The notes beneath the pieces were generated by a model. The model did no database searches and had not been told where the DNA came from. It saw nothing but the letters and a program-made list of their open reading frames with translations. A stretch of DNA of 64,000 bases, from positions 9,122,001 through 9,186,000 of the forward strand of contig CM065378.1 in NCBI GenBank assembly GCA_033060915.1, given 5' to 3'. Shown one piece after another: positions 24,644 to 35,403 of the stretch. Each line of letters starts with the position of its first letter. Within the stretch, counting starts at the first letter, position 1. The position numbers and the translations under genes are program-made. This DNA is from Euryodendron excelsum (lineage: Eukaryota; Streptophyta; Magnoliopsida; Ericales; Pentaphylacaceae).

Positions 24644-25373
24644 TTAATAAAATTCTGTATACGTCCTATGAATTTTGAGTATTTATAATAAGAAATAGTA
24701 TATTGGCTCTCAAAATTCAGAAATTTATTTATTTTAGACTGTCGAAATACATAATTTTTTTACTTTCGTCGCCCACAAAATTCAAAAATTCTACTTTTAC
24801 TTATTGAAATTAAAAAAAATTTACGTTGGCCCCCTCTCAACAAGATTTTGGGTTCCGTCTCTGTATATGTATATACATTTGTGTGTGTGATGCTTACTGT
24901 TTTTCTTGTACTAATGTCTGTAGATGCATATGTGGGGGCATGGATCGCAATATAGGAAGGGGCCAGAGTCACTAAGAGGGACAAAACCAGACTCCTCTAT
25001 GTTGAGACTACCTTGTTATTGCTGCGCAGAGGGTTGTAAGAACAATATAGAAAACCCAAGATCAAAGCCATTGAAGGACTTCAGGACACTCCAGACACAT
25101 TACAAGCGAAAGCACGGGGCGAAGCCGTTCGGGTGTAGAAAATGTGGGAAGCCTTTTGCTGTTAGAGGGGATTGGAGGACTCACGAGAAGAATTGTGGGA
25201 AGCTATGGTTTTGTATCTGTGGCTCTGATTTCAAGCACAAGAGGTCCCTCAAAGACCATGTACGTGCCTTTGGAGACGGTCATGGGCCGCACGGTGAGGA
25301 CTTGTGTGAAGTTGAAGAAGAAGGTGATGAAGAAGAGCCTGGAAATGAATGCCACGGTTTTGTACTGTTTTGA
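24180..25373 (+). CDS. WIP: WIP-family C2H2 zinc-finger transcription factor, two exons
   Basis: A nuclear plant developmental regulator of the WIP group (TT1/WIP1, NTT/WIP2, WIP3-5, DOT5/WIP6). Exons 24180-24548 and 24924-25373 join CAG|GT...TGTAG|ATG in phase 0, giving 272 residues. The N terminus is variable with acidic and Ser-rich stretches (residues 1-88). The signature QFWIPTP box is at 91-97. Zinc finger 1 (Cys109, Cys112, His125, His129) is split by the intron right after NNMQ, the conserved position for this family. The other WIP fingers follow: [12 protein letters not shown] with [27 protein letters not shown], and [17 protein letters not shown]. The Arg-Ala-Phe-Gly-Asp-Gly-His motif and LRLPCYCC are closer to NTT/DOT5 members than to TT1. 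The C terminus is acidic (EEEGDEEEP). The start is the first ATG after the CT tract, in frame with the whole domain. The exact paralogue is not resolved. Confidence 0.95.
24588..24641. repeat. (CT)n microsatellite in the WIP intron
   Basis: About 54 bases of CT, starting 40 bases after the donor site of the single intron. Length variation here could affect splicing. Confidence 0.93.
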
Positions 25374-25435
25374 ATGCGTGTGAGGCTGTTGTTAGTTGTT
25401 ATGACTGGTCATTGTCTATTTGTGTCTGTGAAGTT

Positions 25436-25479
<44 letters not shown>

Positions 25480-25500
25480 TCTGTGCATTAATATTGGAAG
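25374..25500 (+). other. 3' UTR of the WIP gene with (AG)n tract
   Basis: Sequence after the TGA codon. A pure AG tract at 25437-25474 lies within the expected 3' UTR. No clear poly(A) signal is seen before 25500, so the transcript end is uncertain. Confidence 0.5.
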
Positions 25501-25559
25501 TGCCTGTTCGATTTTTATTGAAGTTCCTTCTCGAATATAATTAGGGTCACAGAAATTCA

Positions 25560-25830
25560 AACCGAATTTTGGATATGAGTAATTCAATTTTAAATAAAAT
25601 ATTTATTATGATAACTCTTTAATTATAATAATGTCTTTGTTATATCATTTTGATAGTATTTTTTTGTACAAATTCTATGTGAAAAATGTTATTTTTTCAA
25701 AAATTTTGTACAAAAAGTACTAGTAAAGTGATGTAAAAATGATATTATTATAACTAAAAGTTATCTTGATAAATGTTTTACTTTAAAATGAATTACTTTT
25801 ATTCAGTTTGTTCTGGTAAACATTGTAACA
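25560..25830. mobile_element. Two MITE-like copies (family M) head to head
   Basis: 25560-25680 reads as the inverted family (TTTAAATAAAATATTTATTATGA ... TTTTTTTGTACAAATTC) and 25685-25830 as the forward family (AAAAATTTTGTACAAAAAGT ... ACTTTAAAATGAATTAC). Together they make an imperfect palindrome of about 260 bp, 200 bp downstream of the WIP coding region. Confidence 0.5.
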
Positions 25831-26069
25831 ATTTTTCTCTTTGTAGATAAAGAGAGGAAAGTGTGTGTAAGAAGAGAGAGACCAAAAAAAAAAAAAAAAC
25901 ACGGGGTAGAGAGAGATCGAGTTTGCGACATCCATGGCAAATGCAAAGCTAATGAACAGTAGAATCTGAGAGTCCACTGTACACATTTCTACAACTGCAT
26001 GTCTGCTGTTATCTGCAGTGACTGAATAGTCTGAATTCATTTGTCCTCCTTCGAAATGGTGATCTCTCT

Positions 26070-26146
26070 CTCTCTCTCTATATATATATATACTCACAGA
26101 GGCTCTCAGAGTGAGTCTTTCTCTGGCTCAATCTCTCTGAGTTTCG
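26070..26146 (+). promoter_or_regulatory. CT/AT microsatellite and CT-rich leader before a small ORF
   Basis: (CT)n at 26065-26079 followed by (TA)n to 26091, then a CT-rich leader up to the ATG at 26147. The pattern resembles the 5' ends of the HHO and WIP genes, but this is only suggestive. Confidence 0.25.
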
Positions 26147-26332
26147 ATGACTACTACTACTACCACTGCCACTTTCATTGAGCCCTTTGACAGTGAGGGT
26201 AACAAATGGACCACTGAACCATTCTGTTTTTGGGGTTTCACCCAAAGCTTTTCTTTTTTCCTTTTCAGACCAACAACAAGCAGATACTACATAATATTTT
26301 CAGAGGCCTGCTCTTGTCTTCTTTGCTGTTAA
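26147..26332 (+). CDS. Possible small unrecognised ORF, 61 codons
   Basis: Opens with a run of threonines (ACT/ACC codons), then TFIEPFDSEGNKW, and ends in a Cys-rich hydrophobic tail. I recognise no family. Its leader has a plant-like CT-rich context. A GT-AG pair (about 26199-26268, ending TTTTTTCCTTTTCAG) could be an intron, in which case the product would be only about 25 residues. It may equally be the 5' end of a non-coding RNA, a broken gene, or chance. Confidence 0.2.
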   Translation: MTTTTTTATFIEPFDSEGNKWTTEPFCFWGFTQSFSFFLFRPTTSRYYIIFSEACSCLLCC

Positions 26333-26662
26333 TACTGTACTGTATGGATGGTCTTGCATGCATGCTCGATCTTATCATCGCCATTTTGGCTGGCTTTTAT
26401 CATTTTTTTCCTTCCATCTTTCATATTTCTATCTTTAAGCATCAAAAAAATCTGTTGCCATTTGCATTCATTATTATTATTCCTCCCACACGACCCGACT
26501 TTGGCTATTTTCTTGTAACCTTAGTGTTATATAATCAGACAGTATCGGAAAATTTATATGGAATTTATGTATAAAATGATATAATTAAAAAATGTCATTA
26601 TCACATCAATTTGGTAGAATTTTATGTACACATCTTGTTGGAAGAATAGCGTTTTCAATGTT

Positions 26663-26824
26663 GAAATTAGTTTGTGAAGTTTCTTAACTTTTATTTATCT
26701 TATGTTGGCTTATTTAACTGGTTATTTCGGCATGGGCATTTTCTTTGCTGGAATTATTTTGTGAAGCTTCATAACATTTATTTATGTCATAGTGGCTCAT
26801 TTTATTGGCTATTTCAGCATGGGT
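26663..26824. repeat. Short tandem duplication, about 75-bp units
   Basis: 26663-26737 and 26751-26824 are head-to-tail copies sharing TTTGTGAAG.TTC.TAAC.TTTATTTAT and GGCTATTTC.GCATGGG (written with variable positions as dots). They are diverged and non-coding. Confidence 0.65.
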
Positions 26825-27584
26825 TATTACAGAAATTTAAAGGTTGTATTTATGCTTGTTAAATCTTAATAGGCTTATTGACTACTGGGCTGCTAGAAGT
26901 CCTCCAAAAGCCTATATAATTAAATGGATTTTGTACAATAAAATATCATGCAAATTAAAATAAAATTTTCATGCCTAGCTAAAAGCAGAAAAATTAGCAT
27001 ATAAGAATTGTGAAGCGCGGTATTGGTGTCCTAAAATCACTGATCACAACAATTACCTCCAAGGTCCAACTCATTTTGTCACAACCACTCTCATCGGGAG
27101 CACTCACGTTTTCTAGTAGAAAAATACTCTTCTTATTCAAAAAATATGGGATAGAAAATGTGTAATGTTTTTCATCAGGCCGAATATAGTTGGAGCATTT
27201 GTAATAGTCTAGAAGTCAATAGGCCTATTAAGATGCACAAAAAAAGATATTTAAAATTCTAGAGACTAAGTGGGTCAAAAATGAATTACAATTGAAAAAT
27301 AAATACTTTAAAAATTAATTCCTTCATATATATTTATTTATTTACTTTTAGTGAAGATCAGGGTGCAAAATTTTAAGCAGTTGCTCGTGAAAAACAAGAA
27401 GGTTCATTACTTCTTTCCAGGTATCAGTTTTATTTAACTTAGATTTTTTGTCTAATCTCTGCTCTTCTGGGATGAGAATGAAGGGAAGCCTTTTTGTTTT
27501 TCTTTTCTTTATTGTTTCTTCCCTTTTTGGTCATTTTTTGTCCTTTTTTTTGTTTTTTAATTTTTTTCCTTTGCTTTCCTTTTT

Positions 27585-27853
27585 GTTTTTTATCAGCAAA
27601 AGAAAGAATTTCATTAAGGGAGAAAAAGGTACAAAGAGGACATCACTGAGATGGGGAACCCAATCAAGCCAGGCCAAGAAAAGAGAAAAAGGTTGGCAAG
27701 GGACCAACTTAGAAAAACCTAGAAGGGATGGAACATTTGAGACTTCTAACAACTGTGATATTATAGATGAAATTGCTGAGTACTGTAGAATTTTTCACAA
27801 TCCAGTTATAGTGCATAAGCAGAATACCAAAAATTATAATCTGATTAGTAGAG
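27585..27853 (-). mobile_element. LINE fragment: 3' UTR and tail
   Basis: The reverse complement reads TTGATTGGGTTCCCCATCTC, then CCTCTTTGTACC, then CCCTTAATGAAATTC, a common 3' end of plant LINEs, followed by an A-rich tail. It is interrupted at 27853 by the start of repeat R1 (TGATTACAC). A 157-codon plus-strand frame over this region is accidental. Confidence 0.7.
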
Positions 27854-29370
27854 TGATTACACCCGAAAAGTATAATCATAAGCCGTTAATTCACACTTTG
27901 TTAGACTTAGATTGTAGTTAATTGTCTTAATTTAGTTTCATATTTGATTTATTGTGTTTTGTGTGTGCTTTGTAGGTTTTAGGAGCTAATAAAGGCAAAT
28001 AGATGCAAAAAATGATTAAGGCGGGTTCAAAACAAACAAACCGGGGATGAGAAGTCAAACCTGTGTCGGTATTTTGGCCATAACTTTTTACTCCGATATC
28101 CAATTGAGTTGAATTTTGCATCATTAAAAAGAAGACTTTAAAGTCTACAACTTTATCTCTAATGTGCATCAACTGAATCAAGCTCTAAGGTGGTCAAATC
28201 AAGTTTCAAAGTTTCTGAGTTGAATAGTGATGAATAGTACCCGTCCAAACGGTTATTGTTCATCGGACAGTTACTATTCAGCCATCCGAACAAGGCGTTC
28301 GGACGCACTTCAGACGGCCATCAAACGCACCGTTTGAACAGTATTCAGACGGTTACTATTCATTTAGATTACATTTTTTGCGTCCGAAACTGCATTTTTA
28401 GGATTTTTTTTGTAAGTTTTTTGAGTAGTTAAGGTTAGTTTGAGATAGAGGGGCGGCGGGAGAAGCTCCAAGAAGATTACTTTTTATATTTTTCTTCATT
28501 TTTAGCTTAGATTTAGCCTTGTAGTTGTAGTATTTTGTTAAAACTTGTAATTTTTCTTCATTGTAATGTATTTTTTTTCATTTTCTTGCATTTTCTTGTA
28601 CTTTCCTTGTAATCAAACACTTCTATTCCTCAAGTAAAATTTAGATTTAATTCCTCATGCCTTTTCTTTACATTTTATATGTTTTTCTAATGGATTCAAG
28701 TAACTAAGAATTTGTATTGGGTTTAAATGTGAAAATCACCCAAGAAATCCAAAAGTTTCAATGGAGGTATCTCATGTATTAGTTGTCATATTTTCTCAAA
28801 TTTTAAATTCCTAGTAATTCCATATGGATGTTTTAGAAAATCTAGATTATTGACTAAGTTTGGGGACTTTCATCACCCAAATTGATAGTATTAATTTAGG
28901 AATTTTTACTAAAAAAGATCTCCACAATTACTAGGAATTAATTCTTATCAATTGATTGTAAGATAACTTAAAAAACTTAGGTTATTGACTATGTTTGGCT
29001 AATCAATGCACGAACCACAAATTTGGTATTGACTAAGTTAAATCGATGGTATTAACATTTGATTCCCCATTGACCATGTGTCTAATTTCAATTGCTTGAG
29101 AATAATTGGTTTTTAAAGTTAAATCTCCCAAATCAAACACTCTTAAATGTTGTGTTTGTTTTGAGTTATAAATCCCATTAAAAGTCTTGGATGGATTGAG
29201 TGATTGGTGTAAGCACCCCATTTTTGTCCGCTTGGCAATCTCCGAGCTGACCAAGCTCACTTTCACACATCACATGCATATTTAGACTTTAAGCCCATCT
29301 TTTTAACTTGAATTTAGTCCACCAGTAGCTTCTCAGGCCCATAGGGTCCACTTGCACTGGGGGCATCATT

Positions 29371-32300
29371 TGCTACCGATGTGGGACTGAGGGGCATATT
29401 GTGAGAGATTGTCCAGTGTCATGGAGCGATAAGTGCTATCAGTGTGGACAGTCGGGTCACATAGCACGAAATTGTCCTCGGAATCTTGCGGCAACATCAT
29501 CAGTGGGTAATGTGGCGAGCGGAGACAGGGGAACAATGGGGGTTGCTCAATAGGGGCCAGCTATGACACCAGAACCTCACACTCAGGCACGGGTTTATGC
29601 CATGACGATGAGAGATGTGCAGGCTACTCCTAATGTTGTGACAGGTACGTTATTTATACTTGATAAAGAGGCATATGTGTTGTTAGATCCGGGTTCTACA
29701 CATTCATTTGTTTCTATTGCATTTAGTTTGCATTTGGATCGACCATGTAGTTCATTGTCACAACCTTTACTTGTGTCTACACCGGTGGGAGATGTGATAG
29801 TAGTAGACAGGATATATAAAGATTGTGTGGTGAAGATTGGGGGTAAGGAGTTGGCAGTTGACCTGATTCCATTAGCTATTCATGACTTTGATTTGATATT
29901 GGGGATGGATTGGTTATCTTTGTATCATGCATCTATTGATTACTTTAAGAAAGAAGTTGTTTTTAGACTGCCAAATGAAGTAGAATTTCGATTCCAAGGG
30001 TAAAGAGATGTAGTTTCAACTTGTTTGATATCAGCTTTAAAAGTTAAGAAGTTGTTGCAGAAAGGATGTAAAGGGTATCTTGCACATATAGTTGACACTA
30101 TCAAATCAGAACTAAAGGTATCTGATATTCCTGTGGCTCGAGACTTTTTGGATGTTTTTCCAGATGAGCTTCCAGGGGTGGTACTAGACAGAGAGGTGGA
30201 GTTTTCTATTGACTTGTTACCAGGAACAACACCAATTTCAATTTCACCGTATAGAATGGCACCATCCGAATTGCGGGAGTTGAAACTTCAATTGCAAGAC
30301 TTGTGTGATAAGGGATTCATTCAACCAAGTGTATCGCCGTGGGAAGCACCAGTGTTGTTTGTGAAGAAAAATGATGGCACCATGAGATTGTGTATTGATT
30401 ACCAACAATTGAATTAGGTTACTGTAAAGAACAGATATCCTTTGCCTCGGATTGATGATTTGTTTGATCAATTGCAAGGAGCTGCAGTGTTTTCAAAGAT
30501 TGATTTGAGATCTGGATATCATCAATTGAAAGTAAAAGATAGTGATGTACCAAAAACCGCATTCCGTACTCGATATGGTCATTATGAATTTTTGGTGATG
30601 CCATTCGGAGTGACTAATGCACCTGCTATCTTCATGGATTTAATGAACCGGGTATTTCGATCTTTTCTTGATTCTTTTGTGATTGTCTTTATTGATGATA
30701 TATTGATATATTCTCGTAGTCAAGAAGAGCATGAGAATCATTTGAGACTTGTATTGCAAACTTTGCGGAATAAGCAATTATATGCTAAGTTCAGCTAGTG
30801 TGAATTTTGGCTTAATAAGGTAGTGTTTTTGGGGCATGTGATATCTGCTCAGGGCATTAATGTTGATCCACGGAAAATTGAGGCTATTATGAATTGGGAA
30901 CAACCGAAGAATGTCTCTGAGGTTAGAAGTTTTCTGGGATTAGCAGGTTACTATCGGAGATTTATACAGGGTTTTTCATCGATTGCCGTTCCTTTGACAC
31001 AATTGACTCGCAAGAATGTGGCATTCGTGTGGATAGTTGATTGTGAACGTAGTTTCAAGGAGCTGAAGACCAAGCTGACTTCAGCACCGGTATTAATAAT
31101 TCCATCCGGGAAGGGAGACTTTGTGGTGTATAGCGATGTTTCACATCAAGGATTGGGGTGTGTTCTAATGCAACGAGGAAGGGTGGTCGCTTATGCGTTA
31201 AGACAGTTGAAGACACATGAAAGGAACTATCCTATTCATGACTTGGAGTTGGCAGCTGTAGTATTTGCATTGAAGATATGGAGGCATTATTTGTATGGGG
31301 AACCTTGTGAAATTTATACAGATCATCAAAGCTTGAAGTATCTATTTACTCAACGAGATTTGAATGCACAACAGAGAAGATGGATGGAACTAATTAAAGA
31401 CTACGAATGTGTGATTCATTACCATCCGGGAAGAGCCAATGTAGTGGCTAATGCCTTAAGTCGGAAGTCTTCAAGTAGACTGGCTTGCATGCGATGTTAT
31501 CGAGCAGAATTGTATGCGGAAATGACTTCCTTGGGAGTGGAGTTTGAACAGAAAAGTATGGGTGTCATGTTAGCTCATTTTCGGGTGAGACCATTGTTAC
31601 TTGATCGAATTCGAGAACTTCAAATGCAGGATGAGCAATTGATGAAGATTAGACAAGAAGTGATGGAGAAGGTGAGCACCAATTTCTCTATTCTTGATGA
31701 TGGTACTTTGAAGTTGGGAAATCGCTTTTGTATACCTAATCATCCAGCTTTAAAGAATGAAATTCTGGAGGAGGCGCATCACTCACTATATGCTATGCAT
31801 CCGGGGAGCACCAAGATGTACAGAGATCTTCGGGAGATATACTGGTGGTCAGGTATGAAGAGGGATATTGCTGAATTTGTGGCAAAATGTTTAACTTGCC
31901 AACAGGTAAAAGCTGAGCATCAAAGACCGGAGGGATTATTGCAACCTCTCTCGATACCCCAATGGAAATGGGAGCATATCACTATGGATTTTGTGGTGGG
32001 ATTACCGAAAACTCCTAGTGGGCATGATTCTGTATGGGTTATTGTGGACAGATTGACCAAGTCAGCTCATTTTCTTCCAATAAAAGTTACGTATACATTG
32101 GATCAATATGCCAAGTTATATGTGAAAGAGATTGTCAGACTGCATGGAACACCAGTATCGATAGTTTCGGACAAAGATCCAAGGTTTACGTCAAGATTTT
32201 GGTTGAGTTTTCAGCAAGCTATGGGTACATCATTGAAGTTTAGTACGGCCTTTCATCCTCAGACAGACGGACAATCTGAAAGAACTATCCAGACTTTGGA

Positions 32301-33024
32301 AGATATGTTGCGAGCTTGTATGCTTGATTTCAAAGGTAGTTGGGGAGATTACATTACTTTGATGGAATTTGCATATAACAATAGTTATCAATCTAGCATT
32401 GGTATGGCACCGTTTGAAGCATTGTATGGTAGAAGATGTAGAACTCCGGTATGTTGGACTGAAGTAGGTGAAAGACAGTTGTTGGACCCAGAGATGATCC
32501 AAGACACAATTGAGAAAAGCAAGACAGTTCAAGAGCATTTGAAGGTGGCACAGAGCAGACAGAAAAGTTATGCGGATAACCGACGGCGTGAACTTGAGTT
32601 TAAGGTGGGAGACCAAGTGTTTCTTAAAGTTTCTCCATGGAAAGGTGTTCTGAGATTTGGAAGGAAAGGTAAATTGAATCCAAGATACATTGGGCCGTAT
32701 ACTATTGTGGAAAGAGTTGGTGTTGTGGCTTACAGGTTGGATTTACCTCCAGAAATGGCCAAGCTACATAATGTTTTCCATGTATCTATGTTAAGGAAGT
32801 ATGTGTCAGATCCGTCACATGTATTGGTTCACCAACCGGTTGAGTTAGCAGATGATTTGAGTTATATTGAGGAGCCGGTTCAGATATTAGATCGAAGGAA
32901 TCAAGTACTTCGCAATAAGGTAATTCCGTTGGTGAAAGTACTGTGGAGGAGCCATACAATGGAAGAAGCTACATGGGAGAGTGAAGAGAAAATGCAAAAA
33001 CAGTATCCATATCTATTTGCATGA
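29371..33024 (+). pseudogene. Tekay gag-pol polyprotein, C-terminal gag to chromodomain, with in-frame stops
   Basis: One continuous reading frame in phase, interrupted by four stop codons: TAG 29551, TAA 30001, TAG 30415 and TAG 30796. There is no frameshift. Domains in order: two CCHC knuckles (29371-29475), protease with LLDPGSTHSFVS (about 29680), RT with LCIDY and catalytic FIDDILIYS (about 30690), RNase H with [10 protein letters not shown] (about 31315), integrase HHCC zinc region (31775-31900) and catalytic motifs [22 protein letters not shown], and a C-terminal chromodomain ([21 protein letters not shown]; 32920-33020). RNase H has ANALS where the family has ADALS, losing an acidic catalytic residue. 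The 30823-33024 part alone is 733 codons and well preserved, so the element decayed relatively recently. Confidence 0.93.
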
Positions 33025-33050
33025 GGTAAGGGAATTTCGGGACGAAATTC

Positions 33051-33067
33051 TTTAAGGGGGGAAGAGT
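33051..33067 (+). other. Polypurine tract of the Tekay element
   Basis: TTTAAGGGGGGAAGAGT directly precedes the 3' LTR start TGTGAAACCC; the preceding GGGACGAAATTC is a conserved Tekay signature. Confidence 0.88.
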
Positions 33068-33648
33068 TGTGAAACCCTAATCTCATATTTTTATAATTAG
33101 TTGAATTGCATCATAAACATAGTTAAATTGGTTTATTTAATTTAATTTACATCTATTGCATGGTTAATTATAAATTGTGTGTGTCACTTGTATTTAAATG
33201 GTGAAACATTGGTGAGTGGGTATAATAAGTAAATGTATAAAATACCTAAAATATAATAAGTGGGTGTATAAAATACTAAGGGGGGTGAGATATATAGTAT
33301 TATGTTTCTATTGAAGTTAATTGAGAGGAAGGGAGGGTGTCGGTGGAGAGAAAGGGAGAAAGATGACAAGAGGGGACAAGAAGGCAAATGAAGAAAGAAA
33401 AGGAAGAAAAAAAAGAAAGGAAAAAACAAGAATGGTGGGGAGTGAGTGGTTAGCATGATGGGAGGGAGGGAGAAGAGAGGAAAGATAGCTGCCATTATAG
33501 AGAGAGAGAGAGAGATATAGAGTTATAGAGAGAGAGAGAAGCTTGAAGAGAGAAGGAGCAATCGGTGGAAAAGAGAAAGAAGAAGGAAAGAAGGGAAAAA
33601 TCTAAGGAAGCTTTCTTGCACTTTGTTTTCCTCATCTAAGGTGAGTAT

Positions 33649-35403
33649 TGATTACACGGTAAAAGTGTAATTATTGGCCTCTAATTCGCACTTTGTTAGA
33701 GTTAAATTATTGTTAATTTTCTTATTTTAGTTAGATATTTGTTTGAGTATGTTTTGTATGTGTTTTTTAGGTTATATAAGCAAATAAAGGTGAAAAGAAA
33801 TCAAGAATAATCAAAGCGAGGTCAAGGCGAATATTTTGTTCATGAAAATTCAGACCTGTCTCGGTATTTTAGCCATAACTTTTCACTTCGATATCCGATT
33901 GAGCTGATTTTTGCGTCATTGGAAAGAAGACTTCAAGCTCTACAACTTTGCGTCTAATGTACATCGGCTGAATCGAACTCTAGGGTGGCCAAATCAAGTT
34001 TCGAAGTTTCTGCGACTGAACAGTGTGAACAGTAACCGTCCGAACGGGTACTGTTCACCGTTCGGACGGTTACTGTTCATGAACAGTACCAGTCCGAACG
34101 GTGAACAGTACCGTTCGGACGGTTACTGTTCACCGTCCGAACGGACTTCAAACGGGCGTCGAACGGACCGTCCGGACGGTATTCGAACGATTACTGTTCA
34201 TCCAGATTGTGTTTTTTGCGTCCGAAGCTGCGTTTTTTAGGTTTTTTTTTATAGTTTTTGAATAGTTAGGGTTTTTTAGAGCAGGGGGGCGGCAGGAGAG
34301 CCTCTTCAAGGTTAGATTTTTCTATTTTTCTTCATTTTTATTTTTAGCTTAGATTTAGCTTTGTAATTGTAGTATAATGTAGAAACTTGTAATTTTATTC
34401 ATTGTATTGTATTTTCTTTCACTTTCTTGCACTTTTTTATATTTTTCTTGTATCCAAACACTCTTAATTTTCAAGTAAATTTTAGATTAAATCTCTACAT
34501 GCTTTGTTTTCATTTTTCATACTTTTATTATGAGTTTAATTAGCTAGTTTTTACATTGGGTTTAAATGTGAAAATCACCCAAATAATCCAAGGAATTCAA
34601 TTGGAGGTATCTCATGGATTAATTGCCATATTTTCTTAGAATTCAAATTCAAATTTTAGTAATTAGGTGTTTTTTAGAAAACTTAGATTATTGACTAAAT
34701 TTGGGGATTTTCATCACCCAAATCAATGGTATTAATTTAGGACTCTTGATTAGAAAAATACTCCACAATTGCTAGAAATTCATTCCCAACAATTGATTGA
34801 AGATGCCTTAGAAAACCTAGGTTATTGACTATGTTTGGCTAATCAATGCACAAACCACAAATTTGGTATTGACTAAGTTGAATCGATGGTATTAACCTTT
34901 GATTCCCCATCGAACATGTATCTAATTTCAATTGCTTGAGAATAATTGGTTTTCAAAGCTAAATTCTCCGAATCAAACACACTTAAATGTTGTGTTTGAT
35001 TTGAGTTATAAACCCCATTGGAAACCTTGGATGAAATTGAGTGGTTGGATCATTTAAGCCTAATTCCCCTTTAATTGCTTTAATTCTATTTTCATTTTGC
35101 TTTACTTTAATTGTCTAGTGTTAATTGTTTTTTTATTTTCATTGCAATAGGTTCAAAACCACCATCAAAACCCAAAAGATTTTCGGTCTTTTTATTTTAT
35201 TTTTTTATTTTAGATCTAATTCCCCACATAATTGCAATCCAATCCTAGGTTAGGTTAGTGTGAGTTGAGTGCTAGAGCCTATATTTGGCTAGGTCCCTTG
35301 GGAGAGAACGATACCGGATTACCGGTTTATACTTCATCGCGACCCCGTACTCTTGCGGGGTGCTAACTCCAATTTGTAGGAAACCGCATACGGAGGCGAG
35401 TCA
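33649..35403. mobile_element. Repeat R1 copy B: complete solo-LTR-like element, 1755 bp
   Basis: Starts TGATTACACGG and ends GGCGAGTCA. It is flanked by the 5-bp target duplication AGTAT (33644-33648 and 35404-35408) within the Tekay 3' LTR. It has no coding capacity. It contains a cluster of inverted repeats at 34019-34200 and the strongly conserved 3' part with CTTCATCGCGACC and CTCTTGCGGGGT. Ends and target-site size fit a solo LTR; the parent element is not in the window. Confidence 0.8.
34027..34078. repeat. 21-bp perfect inverted repeat inside R1 copy B
   Basis: 34027-34047 (beginning GAACAGTAACCGTCC) is the exact reverse complement of 34058-34078, with a 10-base loop. Further half-copies (GAACAGTACC, CCGTCCGAACGG) continue to about 34180, forming a dense hairpin cluster. 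Confidence 0.85.

Larger units (their letters stand above)
25501..27584. other. Gene-poor interval between WIP and the nested transposon cluster
   Basis: AT-rich, with MITE-like copies (25560-25830 and about 26520-26655), a possible small transcribed ORF at 26147, and a short tandem duplication (26663-26824). The remaining sequence (26870-27450) shows no gene. The tract 27480-27590 is very T-rich and borders the LINE 3' end. Confidence 0.55.

Noticed and set aside
27448..27921. 157-codon plus-strand frame
   Set aside because: It runs from a T-rich tract across the antisense of a LINE 3' UTR into repeat R1, crossing an insertion junction. No protein family fits.
33911..34240. 109-codon frame in repeat R1
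   Set aside because: It spans the inverted-repeat cluster and is destroyed in the other R1 copy.
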